A stretch of DNA of 25,484 bases, taken from Pseudomonadota bacterium (GTDB lineage Bacteria > Desulfobacterota > Desulfovibrionia > Desulfovibrionales > Desulfovibrionaceae). Location of the stretch: contig JAEXRD010000119.1 of the NCBI GenBank assembly GCA_023438245.1, positions 1-25,484 on the forward strand, read 5' to 3'. Shown piece by piece: positions 18,362-24,340 of this stretch; within the stretch, counting starts at the first letter, position 1, and every line of letters begins with the position of its first letter. The position numbers were made by a program, and so were the translations under genes. A model generated the notes under the pieces. The model saw nothing but the letters and a program-made list of their open reading frames with translations, was not told the DNA's origin and ran no database searches.

Positions 18362-18760
18362 GTGCGCGCACTCATCGTTGACGACGATTTCTACAGCCGC
18401 GTTATGCTGCATGACATGCTCCGCCCGGTGGCGGAGTGCCATATCGCCGTGAACGGCGAAGAGGCCGTCGGGGCCTTCCAGAAGGCCCTGGACGACGGGC
18501 GCCGCTACGACCTGGTCTGCATGGACCTGGTGATGCCGGAGATGGACGGCCAGCAGGCCCTGCGGGAGCTGCGCGCCATCGAGGATGGCCTGGGGCTCTC
18601 CGACGAGGACCGCGTCAAGGTCATCGTGGTGAGCATGGTGGAGGACTCCAAGGAGACCAACGACGCCTTCTTCCTCGGCGGGGCGGACAGCTTCCTGGTC
18701 AAGCCCATCGACGAGGCCCGGCTTCTGGCCGAGCTGCGGAACATGGGCCTGGTGCCGTAG
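18362..18760 (+). CDS. Stand-alone CheY-like response regulator receiver
   Basis: This 132-residue protein consists of a receiver domain only. The acidic pocket is Asp7-Asp8-Asp9 (IVDDD), the phosphoacceptor is Asp55 in CMDLVMPEMDG, a Ser in IVVSMVE takes the Thr/Ser switch position, and Lys114 is in LVKPID. No DNA-binding or enzymatic output domain follows, so it presumably acts by protein contact or in a phosphorelay. I chose GTG 18362 because AAGGAGG (18348-18354) lies 7 bases upstream; the frame opens 54 bases earlier, without a ribosome binding site or conserved sequence. The sequence resembles the many single-domain receivers of Desulfovibrio. Its kinase is unknown; the four-PAS kinase at 10360 lacks a neighbouring regulator but is 4.6 kb away, with an oppositely oriented operon between. 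Confidence 0.93.
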   Translation: MRALIVDDDFYSRVMLHDMLRPVAECHIAVNGEEAVGAFQKALDDGRRYDLVCMDLVMPEMDGQQALRELRAIEDGLGLSDEDRVKVIVVSMVEDSKETNDAFFLGGADSFLVKPIDEARLLAELRNMGLVP

Positions 18761-18861
18761 GGGCGCCCCGAATTCCATATGACACAATGCCGGGCCTGCG
18801 GGCATGGCCGGACGGACGCAGCGCGCCCGCCCGCCTGCGCGCCTCCCGGCGGGACGCACCA

Positions 18862-20352
18862 ATGACGCAGATTCTCGGCATCAAGCTTTCCGACCACGGC
18901 CCGGTGTTCTACTTCTCCTCGGGCCAGTTCGTGGTGCAGCGGGGCCAGGCCGTGCTGGTGGAGACCGACCAGGGCCTGGCTCTGGGCCGCGTGGCCACCA
19001 TCGCCGATCCCGAACCCCGGCCCGGCCAAGCCGCACAGCCCGCACAGCCGGATGAGACCCCGGTCGCCGAGCCCGCCGAATTCGAGGGCCCCGCGCCCTT
19101 TGAGCAGGGCTTCTCCGGCGCGGACTGGGACGAGGCGGCCGGCGGCGAGACCCCGCCGCAGCCCGTCCAGCCCGCCCCGGCCCAGCCCGAGCAGGAGGCC
19201 CACATCGGCGGCGACGGCGAAAACACCGTGGTCATGGACTACACCCAGCCCCAGCCCAAGCCCAAGGGGCTCAAGGGCCTCAAGCCCATCGCCCGGCTGG
19301 CCCGCCCGGACGACCTGGAGGCCGAGGCCGAGAACCGCCGCCTGGCCCGCCGCGCCCATACCTTCTGCCGCCACTGCATCAACGACCAGAAGCTGGACAT
19401 GAAGCTGGTGGACGTGGAGGTGCTGCACGACCGCGGCAAGATGATCTTCTACTTCACCGCCCCGGGCCGCATCGACTTCCGCGAGCTCATCAAGAGCCTG
19501 GTGCGCGAGTTCCACACCCGCATCGAGCTGCGGCAGATCGGCGTGCGCCACGAGACCCAGATGCTCGGGGCCATCGGCAACTGCGGCCAGGTGTGCTGCT
19601 GCCGCCGGTTCCTGCGCAAGTTCGCCCCCGTCACCATCAAGATGGCCAAGGAGCAGAACCTGTTCCTCAACCCGGCCAAGATTTCCGGCATCTGCGGGCG
19701 CCTCTTGTGCTGCCTGAGCTACGAGCAGAAGGGCTACGAGGAGTTCCACAAGCAGTGCCCCAAGATCGGCAAGCGGGTGCAGACCCCGCTGGGCAGCCTG
19801 AAGGTGCTGCGCGCCAACTTCTTCAAGAAGTCCATCAGCGTGTGGATGGAGGAGGGCGGCGAGCGCGAGTTCACCCTGGACGAATGGCGCGAGATGCTGG
19901 GCCGTCCGGCTGGCGAGGGCCAGGCCGGAGTCCAGCAGCAGGGCCAGCCGCAGCAGGGCCAGCAGGCCAGGGGGGGAGAGCGTTCCGAGCGCGCGGAGAG
20001 GCCTGAGCGTTCCGAGCGCGGCGGCCGCAGGGGCGGCGAGCGCGGCCCCCGGCCCGAGCGTCCCGAAAGGCCCGAAAGGCCCGAAAGGTCCGAGCGTCCC
20101 GAAAGGCCCGAAAGGTCTGAAAGGTCCGAAAGGCCCGACAGGCCCGAAAGGCCTGACAGACCGGAGCGCCCGCGCCAGCCCCGGCCAGCCCAGCAGAATC
20201 AGCCCGCCCCGCGTGGCGACCAGCCCGAGAACGCCGCTCCCGGCGCACCCGTTTCCGGTGCCCCCGCCGCGGGAGAGCAGGGCGCGGAAGGCGCGGCCCG
20301 CAGGCCCCGGCGCAAGCGCCGCAAGCCGCGCGGACCCAAACCCGAGAACTAG
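18862..20352 (+). CDS. ricT: PSP1/RicT-family iron-sulfur regulatory protein
   Basis: This is a homologue of B. subtilis RicT (YaaT), a subunit of the RicAFT complex that binds [4Fe-4S] clusters and promotes RNase Y-dependent mRNA maturation. The 496-residue protein is longer than usual (about 275). The PSP1 start (ILGIKLSDHGPVFYFSSG) is interrupted by a Pro/Glu-rich insert at about 55-140. The conserved core follows: FCRHC (Cys169, Cys172), GNCGQVCCC (Cys241, Cys245-247), the KMAKEQNLFLNPAKISGICGRLLCC stretch (Cys278, Cys283-284; given as family motif) and Cys299. A tail of about 145 residues is a basic-acidic, Ser/Pro-Glu-Arg repeat ending in RRKRRKPRG, possibly RNA-binding. ATG 18862 has only a weak ribosome binding site. 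The neighbouring metG matches a known yaaT-metS proximity in Firmicutes. Confidence 0.92.
   Translation: MTQILGIKLSDHGPVFYFSSGQFVVQRGQAVLVETDQGLALGRVATIADPEPRPGQAAQPAQPDETPVAEPAEFEGPAPFEQGFSGADWDEAAGGETPPQPVQPAPAQPEQEAHIGGDGENTVVMDYTQPQPKPKGLKGLKPIARLARPDDLEAEAENRRLARRAHTFCRHCINDQKLDMKLVDVEVLHDRGKMIFYFTAPGRIDFRELIKSLVREFHTRIELRQIGVRHETQMLGAIGNCGQVCCCRRFLRKFAPVTIKMAKEQNLFLNPAKISGICGRLLCCLSYEQKGYEEFHKQCPKIGKRVQTPLGSLKVLRANFFKKSISVWMEEGGEREFTLDEWREMLGRPAGEGQAGVQQQGQPQQGQQARGGERSERAERPERSERGGRRGGERGPRPERPERPERPERSERPERPERSERSERPDRPERPDRPERPRQPRPAQQNQPAPRGDQPENAAPGAPVSGAPAAGEQGAEGAARRPRRKRRKPRGPKPEN
19984..20169 (+). repeat. In-frame 9-bp minisatellite coding for (P/S)ER
   Basis: Four 9-bp units at 19984-20019 and thirteen contiguous units at 20053-20169 encode Pro/Ser/Ala-Glu/Asp-Arg triplets. 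Typical units are CCCGAAAGG and TCCGAGCGT. Codon choice (GAA, AGG) differs from the GAG/CGC preference in the rest of the gene, as expected for recent slippage expansion. Copy-number changes would keep the frame, since the unit is three codons. Confidence 0.85.
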
Positions 20353-20361
20353 ACACCATAT

Positions 20362-20400
20362 CCGGCGCTGGCCCCCCGAAACAGCGGGGCCAGGGTCCGG
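20362..20400 (+). other. Leader hairpin upstream of metG
   Basis: A perfect 8-bp stem CTGGCCCC (20368-20375)/GGGGCCAG (20386-20393) encloses a 10-base loop. Outer CCGG segments (20362-20365 and 20397-20400) can pair as well. It ends three bases before the metG ribosome binding site and has no T run, so it is more likely a translation-affecting element than a terminator for ricT. Confidence 0.5.
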
Positions 20401-20414
20401 GCAGGAGAACTTCG

Positions 20415-22397
20415 TTGAGCCGCTTCTTCGTCACCACGCCCATCTTCTACGTCAACGCCAAGCCGCACCTTGGCCACGCCTTCACCACCATCCTGGCCGA
20501 CTCGGTCACGCGCTTCCACCAGCTCATGGGCGAGGAGGCCTACTTCCTCACCGGCACCGACGAGCACGGCGACAAGATCGCCAAGGCCAGCGAGGAGGCC
20601 GGGCAGTCGCCCAAGGAGTACGCCGACCAGATCAGCGGCCTGTTCCGCGAGCTGGCGCCCATGCTGGGGGCCAAGCCCAGCCAGTTCATCCGCACCACCG
20701 ATCCCGAGCACATCAAGTGCGTGCAGAAGGTGCTGCAGAAGGTCTACGAGTCCGGCGACATCTATTTCGGCGAGTACGGCGGCCACTACTGCTTCGGCTG
20801 CGAGCGCTTCTACACCGAGAAGGAGCTTGTGGACGGCATGTGCCCGGACCACAAGACGCGCCCGGAGTACATCGCGGAGAAGAACTACTTCTTCCGCATG
20901 AGCAAGTACCAGTCCTGGCTCATCGACCACATCAACCAGAACCCGGACTTCATCCGCCCCGCGCGCTACCGCAACGAGGTGTTGAGCCTGCTGGAATCCG
21001 GCGCGCTGGAGGACCTCTGCATCTCCCGGCCCAAGAGCCGCCTCACCTGGGGCATCGAGCTGCCCTTCGACTCCGACTTCGTGTGCTACGTGTGGTTCGA
21101 CGCGCTGCTCAACTACGTCAGCGCCCTGGGCTACCCGCGCGGCGAGAAGTTCAAGAAGTTCTGGCCCGCCAACCACATCGTGGCCAAGGACATCCTGAAA
21201 CCCCACGCCGTGTTCTGGCCCACCATGCTCAAGGCCGCGGGCATGCAACCCTACCACTCGCTCAACGTGCACGGCTACTGGCTGGTGCGCGACACCAAGA
21301 TGAGCAAGTCCCTGGGCAACGTGGTGGAGCCGGGGAAAATGGTGGACGCCTACGGCGCGAGCGCCTTCCGCTATTTTCTGCTGCGCGAGATGGCCTTCGG
21401 CTCCGACGCCTCGTTCACCGAGGAGGCCCTGGTGGGCCGCCTCAACGCCGACCTGGCCAACGACCTGGGCAACCTGTACAACCGCGCCCTGTCCATGACC
21501 CACAAGTATTTCGGCGGCGTGGTGCCCAGCCCCGGCGACGAGACCATCGAGGACGCCGAGCTCAAGCGCCTGGGCCGCGACGCCATGCGCGCCTTCCAGG
21601 ACAACTTCGGCGAGTTCCGCACCGCCCGCGCCCTGGAGAGCCTGTGGGAGCTGGTGCGCGCGCTGAACAAGTACATCGACCAGTCCGCGCCCTGGACCCT
21701 TTACAAGAACAAGAACATGGCCCGGCTGGGCACGGTGCTGTACATGGTGCTGGAGCACCTGCGCAAGGTGGCCGTGCACCTCTGGCCCGTCATGCCCGAT
21801 GCCAGCGTGAAGATGCTCGCGCAGCTGGGCATCACGTTCGACCTGGACAAGTTCGCCCTGGCCAAGGAGCCCGAGGCCTGGGGCCTCTTGGAGTCCGGCG
21901 TGGAGGTGGCGCAGACCTCCACCCTGTTCCCGCGCCTGGAGCTGCCGGAGCCGCCCGCCCCCGAACCCAAGGCTCCCAAGGCCCCGAAGGCCGCCGCCGA
22001 GCCCAAGGCCAAGGACGCCCCCGCCGCCAAGAAGGCCGAATCCGCCGCGCCCGCAGCCGCTGGCCCGCTGGAGAACATCGAGTTCGCCGACTTCCAGAAG
22101 CTGGACCTGCGCGTGGGCACGGTGGTCTCCTGCGAGAAGCACCCCGACGCCGAAAAGCTGCTCGTGGTCAAGGTCAACCTAGGCGAGCCCGAGCCGCGCC
22201 AGGTCGTGGCGGGCCTGGCCGACCGCTTCAGCCCCGAGGAGCTGGTGGGCAGGCAGGTGGTGGTGGTGGCCAACCTGGCCCCGCGCAAGCTGCGCGGCCT
22301 GGTCAGCCAGGGCATGATCCTGGTGGCCAAGGACGCCGAGGTGACGCGCCTGCTCGGCCCCTCCGGCCCGGTGGACGACGGCGGAAAAGTCGCCTAG
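20415..22397 (+). CDS. metG: Methionyl-tRNA synthetase with C-terminal tRNA-binding domain
   Basis: Charges tRNA-Met with methionine in the cytoplasm, an essential class I synthetase. The 660-residue protein has the HIGH-equivalent HLGH (18-21) and KMSKS (295-299), a zinc-knuckle segment starting CFGC (Cys126, Cys129) with CPDH about 20 residues on, and an anticodon-binding helical domain at about 360-500. A low-complexity Ala/Lys/Pro linker (about 512-550) leads to an EMAPII/Trbp111-type tRNA-binding domain (about 553-660, FADFQKLDLRVGTVVS). The start is TTG 20415, fixed by AGGAG at 20403-20407 with the conserved SRFFVTTPIFYVN directly following; no ATG/GTG fits. It follows ricT by 62 bp, probably in one transcript, and is ended by a strong terminator. 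Confidence 0.97.
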   Translation: MSRFFVTTPIFYVNAKPHLGHAFTTILADSVTRFHQLMGEEAYFLTGTDEHGDKIAKASEEAGQSPKEYADQISGLFRELAPMLGAKPSQFIRTTDPEHIKCVQKVLQKVYESGDIYFGEYGGHYCFGCERFYTEKELVDGMCPDHKTRPEYIAEKNYFFRMSKYQSWLIDHINQNPDFIRPARYRNEVLSLLESGALEDLCISRPKSRLTWGIELPFDSDFVCYVWFDALLNYVSALGYPRGEKFKKFWPANHIVAKDILKPHAVFWPTMLKAAGMQPYHSLNVHGYWLVRDTKMSKSLGNVVEPGKMVDAYGASAFRYFLLREMAFGSDASFTEEALVGRLNADLANDLGNLYNRALSMTHKYFGGVVPSPGDETIEDAELKRLGRDAMRAFQDNFGEFRTARALESLWELVRALNKYIDQSAPWTLYKNKNMARLGTVLYMVLEHLRKVAVHLWPVMPDASVKMLAQLGITFDLDKFALAKEPEAWGLLESGVEVAQTSTLFPRLELPEPPAPEPKAPKAPKAAAEPKAKDAPAAKKAESAAPAAAGPLENIEFADFQKLDLRVGTVVSCEKHPDAEKLLVVKVNLGEPEPRQVVAGLADRFSPEELVGRQVVVVANLAPRKLRGLVSQGMILVAKDAEVTRLLGPSGPVDDGGKVA

Positions 22398-22426
22398 CTG
22401 CCTACAAAAACAACTTGGAAATTCAA

Positions 22427-22464
22427 GGGGCCTCGGCGTAACCGCCGGGGCCTCTTGTCTTTTT
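22427..22464 (+). terminator. Intrinsic terminator of metG
   Basis: A 12-bp stem (22427-22438 with 22443-22454, two G-T wobbles) closes a TAAC tetraloop and is followed directly by TTGTCTTTTT. It lies 29 bases after the metG stop. It separates metG from the diguanylate cyclase gene. Confidence 0.9.
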
Positions 22465-22480
22465 GAAGAGCATGAGTGGG

Positions 22481-22509
22481 TTGACCTGATAGTAGAAATA
22501 ACCAATACT
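22481..22509 (+). promoter_or_regulatory. Sigma-70-type promoter of the diguanylate cyclase gene
   Basis: TTGACC (22481-22486, five of six) and AATACT (22504-22509, four of six) are separated by exactly 17 bp. The stretch is AT-rich against its surroundings. Initiation near 22516 leaves a leader of about 50 nt before the ATG at 22568. Confidence 0.75.
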
Positions 22510-22513
22510 ATCA
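22487..22513. promoter_or_regulatory. Perfect inverted repeat overlapping the promoter (candidate operator)
   Basis: TGATAGTA (22487-22494) and TACTATCA (22506-22513) are exact reverse complements with an 11-bp spacer and centres 19 bp apart. The left arm starts immediately after the -35 and the right arm covers the -10, the standard layout of a repressor operator. Confidence 0.65.
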
Positions 22514-22567
22514 TTTCCCCCTGGCCCAAGCGCGGGCGTTGCGCATAGCCTTGCCGGAGGACACCCC

Positions 22568-23539
22568 ATGCCCGGAACCATTCAGATCGGCGACACGACC
22601 ATTACCCTCGAATCCCTTTTCCTTTCCATGCCCGTGGCCATCGCGCTCATCGACCGCGAAGGCCGCCATGTGGGCCTGAACGACGCCCTGGCCTCCATCA
22701 GCGGCAACAAGGCCGCCGAGCTCATTGGCCGGAAAGTGGCGGAACTGGACCCGCAGAGCGGGCGCAACATTGCGGAGAACTTCCGCGTGTTCGATGCCGG
22801 CGGCACTGTGCCCGAGCACGAGATCCGCATCGACGACCGCACGTTCCACGTGGCCGTGCAGGCGCTGCGCGACGGAACCGGCCACGCCTTCGGCCTGCTC
22901 GCCGCGCTTACGGACATCACCGCCAGCAAGCAAACCGAGCGCAAGCTGGCCGAGGCCAACAAGCTGCTGGAACTGCACGCGCGCATGGATCATCTCACCG
23001 GCGCGTGGAACCGCCGCCACTTCGACGACCTTATCCTGGGCGAGGTGCGGCGCTCCAGGCGCGAGGGCTTGCCGCTCTCGCTCATGATTTTCGACGTGGA
23101 CCATTTCAAGGGCTACAACGACTGCTACGGCCACAGCGCCGGGGACGAGTGCCTGCGGGCCATTGCCCAGGCCGCGCGCAGCACCCTGCGTCGGCCCAGC
23201 GACAAGGTCTGCCGCTACGGCGGCGAGGAGTTCGCCGTGGTACTGCCCGGCACCGAGGCCAACGGTGCGCTGGGCCTGGCCGAAGACCTGCGCGAGGCGG
23301 TGGAGAATCTTGGGCTGGAGCATACGCGCAGCGCCTGCGGCCGGGTCACCATCAGCCTGGGGCTGGCCTGCATGGAGGGCTGCCAGGCCCAGACCTGCAC
23401 GCTGCACGACGATCCGGACCTGGCCGTGCACACCCTGCGCGACCACCTGGTGCGCAGCGCCGACCAGGCGCTCTACGAGGCCAAGGGCTCGGGCCGCAAC
23501 CGGGTCAGCCTGTGGAATCCACGCGAGGCACGGGCCTAG
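22568..23539 (+). CDS. PAS-GGDEF diguanylate cyclase
   Basis: This 323-residue soluble enzyme is predicted to make c-di-GMP from two GTP. A PAS domain (about 15-120, LSMPVAIALIDREGRHVGLN to LLAALTDITASKQTERK) joins by a short coiled linker to a GGDEF domain (about 140-315). The active-site signature is GGEEF (218-222), with MDHLTGAWNRRHF and FDVDHFKGYND as metal/nucleotide-binding strands and an RPSD product-inhibition site (209-212) five residues before it. All residues needed for activity are present. A cysteine-containing insert (CMEGCQAQTC, late in the domain) is unusual and may bind metal or be redox-active. ATG 22568 follows GGAGG (22556-22560). It has its own promoter and operator-like repeat, and a bidirectional terminator after it. 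Confidence 0.95.
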   Translation: MPGTIQIGDTTITLESLFLSMPVAIALIDREGRHVGLNDALASISGNKAAELIGRKVAELDPQSGRNIAENFRVFDAGGTVPEHEIRIDDRTFHVAVQALRDGTGHAFGLLAALTDITASKQTERKLAEANKLLELHARMDHLTGAWNRRHFDDLILGEVRRSRREGLPLSLMIFDVDHFKGYNDCYGHSAGDECLRAIAQAARSTLRRPSDKVCRYGGEEFAVVLPGTEANGALGLAEDLREAVENLGLEHTRSACGRVTISLGLACMEGCQAQTCTLHDDPDLAVHTLRDHLVRSADQALYEAKGSGRNRVSLWNPREARA

Positions 23540-23558
23540 CCTCTCCCCTCAAAAATGG

Positions 23559-23592
23559 AAAAGCCCCCCGGCCGCACGGCAGGGGGGCTTTT
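23559..23592. terminator. Bidirectional terminator between convergent genes
   Basis: AAAAGCCCCCC (23559-23569) pairs perfectly with GGGGGGCTTTT (23582-23592), giving a stem with A/T tracts on both outer sides. It can end both the cyclase transcript (20 bases after its stop) and the opposing secreted-protein transcript (20 bases after its stop). Confidence 0.88.
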
Positions 23593-23611
23593 ACGTGTCT
23601 CGCGCTTGGGG

Positions 23612-24043
23612 CTACTTCTTGGCCGGGTTCACCACGTACCAGACCTCGTTGACGCCCTGGCCGCTGGTGTCGCCGGGCTTCTGGTCCTTGAAGAAGTAGT
23701 ACAGCGGCGCGCCCCGGAAGGTGGCCTGCGGCGAGCCGTCCGCGCGCTTGATCACCCCGAAGTCCTTGGCGTTCAGCCCGGCCCCCGGTTCCACCTTGTC
23801 AGCCGCGTAGGCGGGCCACTTGACCAGGCAGTCTCCGGAGCACACGGACACGCCGGGCGAGTCCTTGGTGAAGATGTACAGCGTCATGCCCTTGGAGTCG
23901 GCCAGATAGCTGCCGATGCCCTCCTTGGACAGAACCTGGGCCTTGTCGCCGGCCGCCAGCGCGGGCAGCGAGAACAGAATCATGGCGAACGCCACGAGGG
24001 CGGCGCCGAGTGTCTTTCTTACGGCTGGGCTGATGGCGTACAT
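23612..24043 (-). CDS. Secreted Yx(FWY)xxD-repeat protein (COG4315-like)
   Basis: This 143-residue exported protein has a Sec signal peptide: basic SPAVRK, the hydrophobic run LGAALVAFAMILFSLPALA, then cleavage probably after ALA (about residue 30). There is no lipobox cysteine, so it should be periplasmic or secreted rather than a lipoprotein. The mature part has two repeats of the family: LYIFTKDSPG with CSGDC (Cys68, Cys72) and KWPAY, then PLYYFFKDQKPGDTSGQG ending VWYVV. The family's function is unknown. ATG 24043 is preceded by AAGGAGG (24049-24055); an upstream in-frame ATG at 24073 would put the signal peptide further inside and lacks that signal. It is monocistronic, with its own promoter and shared terminator. 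Confidence 0.88.
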   Translation of the reverse strand: MYAISPAVRKTLGAALVAFAMILFSLPALAAGDKAQVLSKEGIGSYLADSKGMTLYIFTKDSPGVSVCSGDCLVKWPAYAADKVEPGAGLNAKDFGVIKRADGSPQATFRGAPLYYFFKDQKPGDTSGQGVNEVWYVVNPAKK

Positions 24044-24124
24044 ACGCGCCTCCTTGCGGTTCGGGGGCCTCACGGCAGTATCGCCGGGGGCCGGGGGGTG
24101 CGTGTGAGCACTCCCTGTCAGGAG

Positions 24125-24152
24125 GAGATAGGCGCGATTATCGCGTGGTCAA
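24125..24152 (-). promoter_or_regulatory. Candidate promoter with palindromic spacer, secreted-protein gene
   Basis: On the minus strand, TTGACC (24152-24147) and TATCTC (24130-24125) are 16 bp apart. The spacer is almost entirely the palindrome CGCGAT-A-ATCGCG (24145-24133). The -10 is weak (three of six). An operator within the spacer would block RNA polymerase directly. Confidence 0.45.
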
Positions 24153-24239
24153 GGGCAGGCAGCGGGTGCTTCGCGCCGTTCTCTCAGGCATGGCCGGGCC
24201 GAAATCCTTCGCGGGCGGGCATTCTGCTTCCATCGTATG

Positions 24240-24268
24240 TTGCCATGTCTCACAAATGATTCTATTCT
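24240..24268 (+). promoter_or_regulatory. Sigma-70-type promoter of the RsbW-GNAT gene
   Basis: TTGCCA (24240-24245, five of six) and TATTCT (24263-24268, four of six) are exactly 17 bp apart in a locally AT-rich stretch. Initiation near 24275 leaves about 65 nt before ATG 24341. The leader contains the palindrome GGCCACAGTGGCC (24289-24301). Confidence 0.6.
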
Positions 24269-24340
24269 TTCGCCGAAGCGGACAGAACGGCCACAGTGGC
24301 CGGTGCTTTCCCGAGTGCTTTTCCGGAGGATACACGCACC

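Noticed and set aside
24145..24340. Small plus-strand coding frame ahead of the RsbW-GNAT gene
   Set aside because: The frame from 24145 runs out of phase into the real gene; its start lies about 17 bases from the nearest purine-rich stretch and the product has no recognisable features.
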